A stretch of 43,498 nt of DNA, taken from assembly GCA_944390045.1 (NCBI GenBank), contig CALXOO010000018.1, positions 1-43,498 of the forward strand, given 5' to 3'. Positions within the stretch are counted from its first letter, which is position 1. Every line of letters starts with the position of its first letter. This DNA comes from an uncultured Spirochaetales bacterium (GTDB lineage: Bacteria > Spirochaetota > Spirochaetia > Sphaerochaetales > Sphaerochaetaceae). The position numbers were made by a program, and so were the translations under genes. Positions 15,690 through 24,562 of this stretch are shown piece after piece. The notes under the pieces were generated by a model. The model did no database searches and was not told the origin of the DNA. It saw nothing but the letters and a program-made list of their open reading frames with translations.

Positions 15690-16530
15690 GAAATACAACA
15701 TCCATACGCATTCCTTTTACTGCGGGCATGGAAGCGGGACCATCAGCGATTACTTCCGGGAAGGCCTGAGACAGGGACTTGAGACCCTGGGCTTCAGCGA
15801 GCACTGCCCATTTCCTGACGGCTTTCTCAGCCGCTCTAGGATGGACTATGGAATGAGGACCTCCTATGAGTCTGATGTCAGGAGCCTGAAGGGCGGGGCA
15901 ATGACTGTCGCGCTGGGCTATGAGTGCGATTATTTTCCCAAGTACAAGGCATACTTCGAGGATCTCAGGGGCAGTGTGGACTATCTGATTACAGGAACAC
16001 ATTTCATCATCCGGCCAGACGGGAGCAGGGTGAGCCCCTTCTCAGACAGGCTGACGCAGGATGATCTGCTGCGCTACAGGGACCAGCTTCTTGCCGCACT
16101 GGACACAGGACTCTTCGACTGCATCGCGCACCCTGATCTGTATATGGCCGGTTACAGCGACTGGGATGAGACCGCACAGGGCATCGCCCGCGAGATCATC
16201 AGCGCCGCTGTATCGCGGGACCTGCCGCTGGAAGTCAATGCGAATGGACTTCTCAAGCCCCGGCCGTTCGGCCGCGTTCCCTATCCATATGGACCGTTTT
16301 TCGATCTTGTCCATGAACTCGGCGCCCCGGTATTCCTTTCGACGGATGCCCATAAAGTCGCAAATCTGGTCCGCAACAGGGATGTGATTGAGGACTTTGC
16401 CCGCAGCCGGCGGCTGCGTCTCCTGCGCCCCTCATTCCCGGACGGGCAGCTGTGCTGGACAGCCTCAGAAGGGACATGGAGAGGAGAAGGTGAGACGCTC
16501 ACCGCTTGCGGGGTGGCTGAACGTCAGTGA
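15673..16530 (+). CDS. PHP-domain phosphatase (HisJ-type histidinol-phosphatase-like)
   Basis: 285 residues. PHP metal-binding motifs appear in order: HTHSFYCGHG at the start, SEHCP (about 43-47), GYECDYF, TGTHF, IAHPDLY, EVNANG and STDAHK near the end. The set and order match HisJ-type histidinol-phosphatases, which make histidinol, but related PHP phosphoesterases have the same motifs, and no other his gene is nearby. ATG 15673 lies within the end of mltG (17-nt overlap). The last 66 nt overlap the convergent pseudouridine synthase gene, an unusually long antisense overlap. Confidence 0.85.
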   Translation: MSPFTEKYNIHTHSFYCGHGSGTISDYFREGLRQGLETLGFSEHCPFPDGFLSRSRMDYGMRTSYESDVRSLKGGAMTVALGYECDYFPKYKAYFEDLRGSVDYLITGTHFIIRPDGSRVSPFSDRLTQDDLLRYRDQLLAALDTGLFDCIAHPDLYMAGYSDWDETAQGIAREIISAAVSRDLPLEVNANGLLKPRPFGRVPYPYGPFFDLVHELGAPVFLSTDAHKVANLVRNRDVIEDFARSRRLRLLRPSFPDGQLCWTASEGTWRGEGETLTACGVAERQ

Positions 16531-17691
16531 CTCGGCGTGGAGGCACAGCCGCTCTCCCTCCTTCCTGCTTCCGTAAAGTCTGTCTCCGACAATCGGGAAA
16601 AGGGCAGATGCCGCATGCACGCGCAGCTGATGCGTCCGCCCGGTAAGTGGCCTGAAGCGCACCCTTGTCACGGTGCGTCCGTCCCTGATTTCAACCCGTA
16701 TCCGCTCAAAGCGCGTCACGGCCCGCTTCCCCTGCAGGTGGTCGATGATCTGGCGTGGCCTGTTGTCGACATCAAGGCGCATCGGCAGGTCAATGACTCC
16801 CTCATCCTCCCTGACCAGTCCGTCAAGAAGTGCAATATAAGTCTTCTCCGTGTTCCTGTGCTCGAACTGCATTGAGAGCGAGCGTTTCGCGCTCTCTGTC
16901 TTCGCCAGCACGAGAATGCCGCTGGTGTCCATGTCCAGCCTGTGGACAGAGGGGTTCTCAGGGGCAGAGGGGAAGATCATGCGCATCCTCTTCGAGACAC
17001 AGTCCTGCTTGTCCTCCCCGCGGCCGGGCACTGAGAGCAGCCCTGCCTCCTTGTCCACGACTGCGATCTCATCATCGCTGTAGATCAGGTTCAGGTTGAA
17101 AAGATACTTCATGATAGGCGCGCACTTCGCGTCGCAGGGAGTGCAGCGCTCCAGATGTCTGTGTGCCGCGCAGTCTCTGCCGTAGAAGATTTCGCACATG
17201 CTGAGCGGTTCCCAGCCCTTCCTGAAACACCAGTTGAGCAGCTTTGCCGCCGCACAGTCTCCTGTTCCCGTGGGAAGAGGCCCGGTGTCCATGTCGCAAA
17301 GGCGCACTCTGCCTGCCGGAGAATGAAAAACATAGAGTGAGCGCAGTTCGTTCAGGCATTCGTTCGAGAGCGCTGAGCGTACCGGTCCGAGCTCCTTCTC
17401 CCCGCGTTCTATCCTGTCGCTGTAGCAGTGTATCATTGGGTCGTACTGGCTGACGATCCTGTCGAATTCAGATACGGAGAAGCATGGCGGAACGAAACCG
17501 GGAATGATGTATTTCCCGTTCCAGGCGCCTGAGAAGGCGTATGAGACTGTTTCCTGCCCGCCTGACGCACGTGCGACAAGACAGCCGAACATCAGACTGT
17601 CTTTGCATCCGAGTGTCCCGTCAGCCTCCATCTGTCTGATTCTCTCCAGAAGCAGGGCTTCGGCCCGCTCGCTTGCCAGCAGGCTCAGCAT
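16465..17691 (-). CDS. RluA-family pseudouridine synthase with N-terminal extension
   Basis: 408 residues. The C-terminal half is a RluA-type synthase with the catalytic Asp in HRLDMDTSG (about 254-262), an EKTYIALLDG strand and RPLTGRTHQLRVH near the end. It converts a specific uridine in RNA to pseudouridine. The N-terminal 200 residues match the extra domain of long RluA-like proteins (GCLVA, FVPPCF, a GPLPTGTGDCAAAKLL block and a CTPC-x3-C cysteine cluster); this part has no known enzymatic role. The start overlaps gpsA by 7 nt, so expression is coupled. The 3' end overlaps the convergent PHP gene by 66 nt. Confidence 0.88.
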   Translation of the reverse strand: MLSLLASERAEALLLERIRQMEADGTLGCKDSLMFGCLVARASGGQETVSYAFSGAWNGKYIIPGFVPPCFSVSEFDRIVSQYDPMIHCYSDRIERGEKELGPVRSALSNECLNELRSLYVFHSPAGRVRLCDMDTGPLPTGTGDCAAAKLLNWCFRKGWEPLSMCEIFYGRDCAAHRHLERCTPCDAKCAPIMKYLFNLNLIYSDDEIAVVDKEAGLLSVPGRGEDKQDCVSKRMRMIFPSAPENPSVHRLDMDTSGILVLAKTESAKRSLSMQFEHRNTEKTYIALLDGLVREDEGVIDLPMRLDVDNRPRQIIDHLQGKRAVTRFERIRVEIRDGRTVTRVRFRPLTGRTHQLRVHAASALFPIVGDRLYGSRKEGERLCLHAESLTFSHPASGERLTFSSPCPF

Positions 17692-18653
17692 CCGAGCACC
17701 GAGAGCATGTAGTCGTTCAGGTTGGCTCCCTCATACATCAGCCGGTAGAGGGCCTGGACCAGCGGGTATTCCTTCTCAAGACCCATCTGGCGCGTCTTCT
17801 GGCCAAAAAGCTTGATCGTCCTGTGCCCCTCGACCAGAGTCGCAGTGTTGCCCTGTGTGTAGTCAAAACCCTTTCCGATGAGCATCCCGAGTGTCCTGTT
17901 GCGGGACAGGTCGTTGAGCCCGGTCAGACCCAGATCCCCGATTGCGCAGTAACGGAAAATCGTCTCGGGGTCACAGTCGAACATCCTGAGGAAGCCTCTT
18001 ATCTCGTTGACGGCCTTCGTGTAGACCAGGAAGTCGACGTTCGGGCTGGAGTAGCGTCCCGAGACCAGGCCGATCGCAATGGCGTACATGTTCTTCAGGA
18101 TTGAAGTGAGCTCGACGCCTCTGACATCATCCGTGTGGTCCAGCATTAGGCTGGTGCCGGGGAAGAGCTGGTCCCTGACGTAAAGATAGTCACTCTCCAC
18201 GCCGCCGAAAGTGAAGGCCGTCGGAAGTCCGTTGAGGACTTCGATGGCGAAACTCGGTCCCTTCATGCTGGCAGTGTTGCGGAAGGGGATCTTCTCCGTG
18301 ATGAAGGCTCCGTCATCGCTCATGCCCTTGGCCAGGTTGATGATCAGCGGTTCATTTGATCCGGTGTATTTCTTCATCTCCTGGGAGAAGCTGACGATGG
18401 CCTTGGATGGAATGACCAGAAAGACGGCATCGGCATCGCTGAAGACACTGTAGTCGCTGCTCGCGCTGAGGTTCATGTTCAGAAAGCGGGTGGGGAAGTA
18501 CTTCACGTTGCGGTGCTGGCTGTTGATTGTCTCCACCACCTCTTTCTCTATTGAATGGATGACGACGCTGTTGTCCGTGTTCCATGCCAGACGCTCCGCC
18601 ATTGCGGTTCCGAATACTCCGCCTCCGGCGACGACTATTCTGTTTTTACTCAT
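17685..18653 (-). CDS. gpsA: NAD(P)-dependent glycerol-3-phosphate dehydrogenase
   Basis: 322 residues. An N-terminal Rossmann motif (VVAGGGVFGTAMA), the LAKGM segment, KGPSFAIEV and the catalytic-lysine block ELTSILKNMYAIAIGL match GpsA, as does GDLGLTGLNDLSRNR-type sequence in the C-terminal half. The enzyme reduces dihydroxyacetone phosphate to sn-glycerol 3-phosphate for phospholipid synthesis. AAGGAG is nine bases before ATG 18653. It overlaps the upstream GH36-like gene by 4 nt (ATGA) and the downstream rluA gene by 7 nt, so all three are one operon. Confidence 0.9.
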   Translation of the reverse strand: MSKNRIVVAGGGVFGTAMAERLAWNTDNSVVIHSIEKEVVETINSQHRNVKYFPTRFLNMNLSASSDYSVFSDADAVFLVIPSKAIVSFSQEMKKYTGSNEPLIINLAKGMSDDGAFITEKIPFRNTASMKGPSFAIEVLNGLPTAFTFGGVESDYLYVRDQLFPGTSLMLDHTDDVRGVELTSILKNMYAIAIGLVSGRYSSPNVDFLVYTKAVNEIRGFLRMFDCDPETIFRYCAIGDLGLTGLNDLSRNRTLGMLIGKGFDYTQGNTATLVEGHRTIKLFGQKTRQMGLEKEYPLVQALYRLMYEGANLNDYMLSVLGC

Positions 18654-20932
18654 TCCTGTTCACTCCTTCTTGCGACCCGGCGCACCACGTACAGTCTGGT
18701 TGAGTGGTCGCCCATGACGCGCATTCCCTCACTGTATATTCCTCCGGAATACGGGGAGATGAGCCGGACTCCGGCCCGCGCCAGCGTGTCGCCTGTGATA
18801 ATGTATGCCTCCTCCTCGTAGGAGGGGCTCGTGTAGTAGTCTTCTCCCGGGAAGAGCTCTGATTCCTCATCCCTCCTTGAGAAACTGTAGACTGATTCCC
18901 CGTCCGCATCCGGCACCCTGATGATGTCATCCGGGGCGTTCACAATCATGCTGCGCAGAGCATACAGCACGATGATCTCCTCCCCGTCGCTGCTCGCGGC
19001 ACTGAGGATGACCCTGTTGCCGTCCTCAATCAGCCGCCGCCGTCCGAACTGGAGCGTCTGGCGGTGGAGTTTGTAGAAGTTTATCTGGTCCGCGATGGCC
19101 TTCCTCTCGCCGGAATCCAGGCTTCTGAGGTCAACTGACCAGGAAGGTGAGCCGAATATGCCGATGTTGAAGGCGCTGGAGAAGCTCGTGTGCCTGGACT
19201 CCAGGTTCCATCTGCGCGGGGCAATCGTTGTTGAGATGCAGGAGGGTGGGATGATCATGCCTGCGCTTATGAGCGCGTCAAGCTGCTCGAAGGGATCTGA
19301 GAGCACTGTCGCCTGCAGCAGTCCGGACGTTGCCAGCAGTCCGCTGTCAATGCGGGGTGAGGAGCTTGATGTGTTCTCGATCAGGAGGTTCGGAAAACAG
19401 TTCGTCAGCGACTTCTGGAGCCGGTAGAAGGCCAGCATGTAGCGGTGGCGCCAGCTTCCGGTCTGTGACTCGTCATCACAGCGTGACCACACATCGGCCA
19501 TCTGTGTGCCGAGGTTCCATCTGATGCAGTCAATTCCTGTCCGCTCCACAAGGCTCTTGAGGCTGTCCAGCAGGTAGTCGTAGACCTCTGGCCTGGTTAT
19601 GTCCAGAAGGAACTGCCCGTCCTCGACAGGGCTGTCCTTCCGCCTGGGACTGCGCGCCAGCCAGTCCGGGTGTTCCATGGCAAGCCGGCTCTGTCTGCTC
19701 ACGCACTCGGCCGAGATCCACAGTCCGAACAGCATGCCGTTCTTGTGACACTCCTTCGAGATGCCTGCGATGCCGGAAGGAATCTTCATGGTGTTCGCGC
19801 TCCAGTCTCCGACAGAGTCATCCCTGTCGTTCCTGACGCCGAACCATCCGTCATCCAGGACGAACATCTCGAAGCCCAGCTTTCCGGCAAGCCTGATCTC
19901 CTGGATCAGTCTGTCTTCCTTCACGTCAAGTCCCATGGACAGGCGGGTGTTGTAAGTCACCGGGCGCAGTCTGTTGCGCCAGGTGCCACGCATGAGGCAG
20001 TTTGTCTGGAAGAGGTGGAGACGGCTGACCGCCTCAGTGCGTTCCGGGGCGCTGGTGAGGACTGCCTCAGGTCCCTCGAATGACTCACCGGGCTTCAGGA
20101 CAATCCTCGTCGTATCGCAGTTGAGTCCGCACAGCACATGTGTAATTCCGTATTGCGTCGCCTCTACGCTCTCCCTGTGGTCTCCTGAGTAGAGGAGGGC
20201 AATGATGATGCTCTCTCCGTCCTTCTCAAGGATCACAGTGTTCGCATTCTGGCCCGTGAAGCCGTTTCGCGACTCATTGACGACCATTGTGTGGTCCACC
20301 CTCTGCCTGTGCTCGCGGCACTCCCGTCCCCAGGGGCCCTGGAACTGGCACAGTGTCCAGGGTGCGGAGGGAAGGTCGAGCTGGAGCGATGCGAGACTGG
20401 CCAGTTCAAGGCTGTCGCTTCCTATGTTCTTCACTGTGGTGCGGCGCGTGATCGTGTCGTATGTGGGAAAGAGCGTATAGTAAAGAGAGACCAGGAGGCC
20501 TGCATCCGGATCAACGAGATCCAGGCGCAGCCCGTGCGCCTCTTCCTCTCCTGCTATGGCCTGTGGCAGGCCGCAGTCCATTCTCCTCACGCCCTTGAAG
20601 GTCTCGCTTGTCCTGTAGCGCAGGTCGAGTGAGGATGAACAGTTCCGCCTCGGTCTGATTGATATGAAGGGCAGGCGGCTGTCGCCCTGGCCCTGTGTGG
20701 ACACCTCCAGCGGCATGTCCGTCACATTTGTCTCCCAGGCTTTCTGGCTCAGGGAGACCTCTCCCTGCCTCGGAACAGACTTCTTCACCCGGAGCGCATC
20801 CGTGTCCAGCTCCGGCTGTGAAAGGCGCGGTCCGTAGTAGAGATGTTCCGCCTGTCCCCGCTGGTTGATCAGGAAAACATAACTGGTCGACGCCGTGGCG
20901 AGGTGGAAACAATTGTTCTTGACTGTTATCAT
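18650..20932 (-). CDS. GH36 alpha-galactosidase-like protein with altered active site
   Basis: 760 residues, the length of family GH36. The fold is recognisable: an N-terminal beta-supersandwich, VTYNT and FVLDDGWFGVRND at the start of the barrel, then EHPDWL and DITRPEVYDYL. Key positions differ from alpha-galactosidases. The nucleophile Asp of K-W-D-M-N is Asn (RWNLG), E-P-E-M-V is SAECV, the C-x-x-GGG-R block is NTSSSSPR, and N-N-W-E-A is NTRLSM. SD at LSDPFEQL may retain the acid/base Asp. It is therefore probably not a normal galactosidase; it may be a binding protein or have another mechanism. AAGGA precedes ATG 20932 by eight bases; the longer frame to 20965 is less likely. Confidence 0.85.
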   Translation of the reverse strand: MITVKNNCFHLATASTSYVFLINQRGQAEHLYYGPRLSQPELDTDALRVKKSVPRQGEVSLSQKAWETNVTDMPLEVSTQGQGDSRLPFISIRPRRNCSSSLDLRYRTSETFKGVRRMDCGLPQAIAGEEEAHGLRLDLVDPDAGLLVSLYYTLFPTYDTITRRTTVKNIGSDSLELASLASLQLDLPSAPWTLCQFQGPWGRECREHRQRVDHTMVVNESRNGFTGQNANTVILEKDGESIIIALLYSGDHRESVEATQYGITHVLCGLNCDTTRIVLKPGESFEGPEAVLTSAPERTEAVSRLHLFQTNCLMRGTWRNRLRPVTYNTRLSMGLDVKEDRLIQEIRLAGKLGFEMFVLDDGWFGVRNDRDDSVGDWSANTMKIPSGIAGISKECHKNGMLFGLWISAECVSRQSRLAMEHPDWLARSPRRKDSPVEDGQFLLDITRPEVYDYLLDSLKSLVERTGIDCIRWNLGTQMADVWSRCDDESQTGSWRHRYMLAFYRLQKSLTNCFPNLLIENTSSSSPRIDSGLLATSGLLQATVLSDPFEQLDALISAGMIIPPSCISTTIAPRRWNLESRHTSFSSAFNIGIFGSPSWSVDLRSLDSGERKAIADQINFYKLHRQTLQFGRRRLIEDGNRVILSAASSDGEEIIVLYALRSMIVNAPDDIIRVPDADGESVYSFSRRDEESELFPGEDYYTSPSYEEEAYIITGDTLARAGVRLISPYSGGIYSEGMRVMGDHSTRLYVVRRVARRSEQE

Positions 20933-20952
20933 TTCTGGTGTCCTTGTGGACA

Positions 20953-20981
20953 ATGGTAACATCATTAATGGCGGGTGGCAA
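20953..20981 (-). promoter_or_regulatory. probable promoter of the GH36-like operon
   Basis: On the minus strand TTGCCA (20981-20976) and TACCAT (20958-20953) are 17 nt apart, with transcription expected near 20946 and a short leader holding AAGGA. On the plus strand the same DNA carries TGGTAACAT five bases before ATG 20968, so the two divergent genes would share one promoter patch. Confidence 0.4.
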
Positions 20982-22185
20982 CGATTTGGATATCAGGCGA
21001 ATACCCTTGTGGGAGTCCAGAAACGCGACATATATGAGCAACAACCTGGTCAGGGCCATAGTGGAGGACCAGGGCGAGGTGGCCATTGAGCTGTCTGCCA
21101 GGAGCATTCAGGGCGGATATGTCAACGCCCTCAGCCTGCCATACTTCCGCGGGCGGGGAATAGGAGTGCTCAGTGACCAGAATGCCGACTGGTGGAAGAG
21201 TAAGCAGTCCTTCTATCAGGCCGGCGGGATTTACATGACCTTCCCCGGAAAGAACGAGGACGACATCCTCTTCTCCAACACATACTGGATGGTGCGCCGC
21301 TATGGTTCCGACGGGGAGAGCGGAGGTCTGTGGCGTCTGAGCGAGATGAAGAGCCGTCAGGAACACAACCGCTACTGGGCGGGAAAGGTTGACCTGCTGC
21401 TGCCGGGGCATCCCGTCCTCTACACACTGGCCCGGGTGACCAACACTGGCGAAGAAGACCTCGTGTACAATGCCGAGGTGCACAGCATGCTCTGTCCTCC
21501 GTTCATCGAGAGCGGATGTTTCGTCAACACGGTACCGGCCTCCTTTACGTCCTTCGCTCCCAATTTCAGGGAAGTGGCATTCAACAGGCTCAGGAGCTCC
21601 GCGCGCTTCTCAGATCTCAGGCATGCGCCCTCTGTCTCCGGATCCAGCATTGACGCCTCGTACATCCCGGGCCCGACAGGAAGTTACGACTACCTTGTCG
21701 GAGAGATAGCCGCCGGCGAGGATCTCGGGTGGATCAGTGTGATCAATCCCCGCCTGCAGATGATCTATCTCTCATTCTTCCCGACCATGTACAGCCGGAT
21801 TGACGAGAGTGTGATGAAGAGTCCCACTATAGATCTTGCCTTCAATCTCCTGGGCCGCATGGACAGTCCGTGGGCACTGTATGAGGGGGGAACCAGTCAG
21901 GTCTTCAGCCTCACGACAGGTTTTGGCCGCATAGACCATCATGACACTTTCAGCACTCCGGGCCGCTTTGTCCTCAAGCCCGGTGAGAGCATGGACATCG
22001 TCTCCGGCCAGGCGTTCACGAGCTACGACAACCCCAGGATGTCGAATGGCTTCTACACAATGGAGAAGGAAGAGGGAGCCCTGGTGTTCAAGCGCACGAA
22101 GAGTTATCTGGTGGTGCCCTGCGACTATGGCTTCACGACTGTACGCACGCTCTCGCAGCGCCTGTTTCAGAATTCCCAGTCGTAG
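20968..22185 (+). CDS. unrecognised protein divergent from the GH36-like gene
   Basis: About 405 residues, no signal peptide. Strand-rich throughout, with SNNLVRAIVEDQGEV near the start, a G-x-W-R-L-S segment and many aromatic residues (W, Y, F). This looks like a beta-sandwich of the mutarotase or glycosidase-N-domain type and could bind sugars, but I cannot assign a family or find a clear catalytic motif. The start is uncertain: GTG 20938, ATG 20953, ATG 20968 and ATG 21034 are all in frame and none has a good ribosome site. It is divergent from the GH36-like gene and overlaps the convergent dehydrogenase by 19 bp. Confidence 0.7.
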   Translation: MAGGNDLDIRRIPLWESRNATYMSNNLVRAIVEDQGEVAIELSARSIQGGYVNALSLPYFRGRGIGVLSDQNADWWKSKQSFYQAGGIYMTFPGKNEDDILFSNTYWMVRRYGSDGESGGLWRLSEMKSRQEHNRYWAGKVDLLLPGHPVLYTLARVTNTGEEDLVYNAEVHSMLCPPFIESGCFVNTVPASFTSFAPNFREVAFNRLRSSARFSDLRHAPSVSGSSIDASYIPGPTGSYDYLVGEIAAGEDLGWISVINPRLQMIYLSFFPTMYSRIDESVMKSPTIDLAFNLLGRMDSPWALYEGGTSQVFSLTTGFGRIDHHDTFSTPGRFVLKPGESMDIVSGQAFTSYDNPRMSNGFYTMEKEEGALVFKRTKSYLVVPCDYGFTTVRTLSQRLFQNSQS

Positions 22186-23303
22186 TTCAGACAGAAGCGG
22201 TCTGTCAGCTGCCTGATGACCTTCTGCAGCGACGGAGGAACCGGACATCCGTGTTCCTTTCTGTACTGCCAGGCCAGGTATTCCTTTTCCCCTGCAGTGA
22301 AGATGCGCTCACAGCCGGGAGCCTTCCTGCTTTCCCTCAGCTGGCGGCAGATTGTTCCCGCTATCCTCCTGAAGACTTCCCTGCCCATGAAGAAGTCCGG
22401 ATCGACTGCGATGAAAAAGTGTCCGAGCGGGTAGGGGACCGGGCGCCCGTCATCTCCTGTGCCGTTGAGCATCTTCATCCAGCTGCCGTCCTGGAGCGCT
22501 GCAGACAGGATCTCGACGACTGCCGCATAGCCGTAGCCTTTATAGCCGCCTGTCTCCTCACCCAGACCTCCGAGCGGGGCCAGGGCTGCCTTGCCCCGTG
22601 TCAGGTCTTCCAGAACAGCGGCAGTGTCGGTCCGGTCTCTTCCGTTCTCATCGATCACCCAGCCGTGAGGAAGATCCTTTCCTGCCCTTCCGTAGACCTC
22701 GATCTTCCCTCTCTGCGTGACGCTGGTCGCACAGTCCAGCACAAAGGGAAAGTCCTCGTCTGTCGGCAGTCCGAAGGTCAGCGGGTTCGTGCCGAGCATG
22801 TTCTCAACGCCGAAAGTGGGGGCGATGGACGGGCGTGCGTTTGTGCCTGTGATTCCTATCATGCCGCGCTTTGTGGCCATTGTGGCGTAATAGCCTGCGA
22901 TGCCGTAGTGTGTGGAGTTGCGCACCGCCGTCATGCCTATACCGTACTCCTGTGCCTTTTCAATCGCCATGTTCATGGCCCTGACGGCAACGACATGACC
23001 CATGCCATTGTGTCCGTCAAGGACGGCCGTGGCTCCTTTCTCCCTGACAACCTCTATCTCAGTCACCGGGTTCAGAATGCCCTTGTCGATCCTGTCGATA
23101 TAGATCGGTTTGAGGCGCCCGATTCCATGGCTGTCAATGCCGCGCCGGTCTGATTCGATCAGGACTTCAGCCACAGTCCTGGCATCAGCTTCCGGAAGGC
23201 CTGAGGCGGTCAGGGTGTCGGTCATGAATGACTCAAGTCTGTCAAACGGGACCCAGACACAGTCATCGTACTGTTTTGCGTATTCTTCGAAATAGTCTCT
23301 CAT
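22167..23303 (-). CDS. Ldh-family malate/L-lactate-type dehydrogenase
   Basis: About 378 residues. It has the type-2 malate/L-lactate/ureidoglycolate dehydrogenase signatures: ESDRRGIDSHGIGRL (about 46-60), VRNSTHYGIAGYY with the catalytic His, and NPLTFGLPT, followed by GGYKGYGYA. The family is NAD(P)-linked and unrelated to classic LDH. Exact 2-keto acid substrate cannot be read here. ATG 23303 is chosen; a TTG at 23318 would lengthen it by five residues. No ribosome site is present at either, but TACACT ends six bases before ATG 23303. The 3' end overlaps the convergent gene by 19 bp. Confidence 0.88.
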   Translation of the reverse strand: MRDYFEEYAKQYDDCVWVPFDRLESFMTDTLTASGLPEADARTVAEVLIESDRRGIDSHGIGRLKPIYIDRIDKGILNPVTEIEVVREKGATAVLDGHNGMGHVVAVRAMNMAIEKAQEYGIGMTAVRNSTHYGIAGYYATMATKRGMIGITGTNARPSIAPTFGVENMLGTNPLTFGLPTDEDFPFVLDCATSVTQRGKIEVYGRAGKDLPHGWVIDENGRDRTDTAAVLEDLTRGKAALAPLGGLGEETGGYKGYGYAAVVEILSAALQDGSWMKMLNGTGDDGRPVPYPLGHFFIAVDPDFFMGREVFRRIAGTICRQLRESRKAPGCERIFTAGEKEYLAWQYRKEHGCPVPPSLQKVIRQLTDRFCLNYDWEF

Positions 23304-23364
23304 AGGCAAAGTGTACAACGACTTTCTGCAAATCGCAGGAAAAAAGACTCCTGGCGGCGCCCGG

Positions 23365-23931
23365 TCAGTATACGATGTAATTTCCGCTGGTCTCCGTCTC
23401 CGGAGTCAGGCGGAAAGTGAGGCCGATAGTGGCCGTGTTGGTGAGGCTGAAGCCCTTGAATTTCAGCTCGTCCAGATGGAGGAAGTAATAGGAGGAGTCC
23501 CAGGCAATGAAGAAGCCGAAGGAATCAGTCATCAGGAAGGAGGCGATGGCCTGGGCAGAGAGGCCCAGAAAGAGGTCTGCGTCCCTGAAGGCCGGCTTGC
23601 TGTCCAGGCGCAGTCCGATTCCGGGATTAAGCGCCAGCTGGAAGCGGCTTCCCAGCTGTGCGGTGAAGCTCATTCCGATTCCGCCGGATGCATCGAAGCT
23701 TGGCAGGGCCGCACTGAAGTTTGAAAGCACTGACGCGCTGTATGAGACTCCGAACCAGGAGGACTTGTCCAGGAGCTGTCCGAAGACAGAGGCTCCGTAT
23801 ACAGTCTCCCTGTGGTCCGGATGCGCGCTCCTGCCGCTGCTGACGCCGAGGTGCGTTGTGTTGTCGTAGGCCCAGAGCCCGGACAGGAGAACGCTCAGCA
23901 CGATAAGTGTTGCAAGGATCTTCCTCTGCAC
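23365..23931 (-). CDS. exported beta-barrel-like outer membrane protein
   Basis: 188 residues. A signal peptide (about 1-21, ending in GLWA-Y) is followed by alternating hydrophobic/polar strands, several ending in aromatic residues, and a C-terminal IVY, as in small outer-membrane beta-barrels. I recognise no family. The start is GTG 23931 with a perfect AGGAGG just upstream. It begins nine bases after the stop of the gene at 23941, which encodes a similar protein, so the two form a pair. Confidence 0.75.
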   Translation of the reverse strand: MQRKILATLIVLSVLLSGLWAYDNTTHLGVSSGRSAHPDHRETVYGASVFGQLLDKSSWFGVSYSASVLSNFSAALPSFDASGGIGMSFTAQLGSRFQLALNPGIGLRLDSKPAFRDADLFLGLSAQAIASFLMTDSFGFFIAWDSSYYFLHLDELKFKGFSLTNTATIGLTFRLTPETETSGNYIVY

Positions 23932-23940
23932 TGCGGCCTC

Positions 23941-24555
23941 CTAGAAGACGATTACGTGTGATACGTGATAGGGATAGAACAGGTAGGGGAAGGAGGAGAA
24001 GTCGAAGGTGATTCCGACGAACGGTACAAGGCTTGCTCCGGCATAATCCTCACCCAGGGCGAAGTGACCGTAGGCGGCCAGGCCGATGTCAAAGGCGAGC
24101 GCACCGCTTCTCATCGGACTGAGCCTGGTGAGGAACACTGCTCCCGGGCCCATTGTGACAATGCCGTCATTATGACTCTCGCTGTCCACGACCGCAACAT
24201 CAAGTCCAGCCAGAAGGCCGAAAGAGACATGATCATTCAGGCGCAGGAGCACGTCTGCTCCTAAGAGGACATCCATTGAAAAGAGCGATGCGTCGCTGCC
24301 TACTCCGAAGTCTATGTCCACTCTTGTGCCGAAGCCGAGTGCATAGCTTCCGTCGTCGCTGTTGCTCAGCACTCCGCTCTGGAAACTGAGGGGAACGGCC
24401 TGCTGGAAGCCGTCAGCGTCTGAGACAGTCGCGTTGTATCCGCTTTGCAGCGAAAGATAGCTGTATACCGGCGGCAGTGCGCGCTCGTCTCCGGCTGCAT
24501 TCAGGGCCAGCATGGACATCAGGGCCAGAAGGATTATGACGGTTGCTTTCTTCAT
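23941..24555 (-). CDS. exported beta-barrel-like outer membrane protein
   Basis: 204 residues. MKKATVIILLALMSMLALNA is a signal peptide with an A-x-A-type end, followed by repeated amphipathic strands (for example VDIDFGV, FGLLAGLDVAV, VPFVGITFDF) and a C-terminal VIVF. This suits a small outer-membrane barrel; no family recognised. The frame runs upstream to 24648, but the signal peptide begins at ATG 24555. That ATG has no ribosome site and is only 7 nt past a perfect extended -10, so the message is probably leaderless. It is the first gene of a pair with 23365-23931. Confidence 0.78.
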   Translation of the reverse strand: MKKATVIILLALMSMLALNAAGDERALPPVYSYLSLQSGYNATVSDADGFQQAVPLSFQSGVLSNSDDGSYALGFGTRVDIDFGVGSDASLFSMDVLLGADVLLRLNDHVSFGLLAGLDVAVVDSESHNDGIVTMGPGAVFLTRLSPMRSGALAFDIGLAAYGHFALGEDYAGASLVPFVGITFDFSSFPYLFYPYHVSHVIVF

Positions 24556-24562
24556 GGCCGTA

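Noticed and set aside
22251..23153. 300-residue plus-strand frame over the Ldh-type dehydrogenase
   Set aside because: Antisense shadow; the minus frame has all the family signatures.
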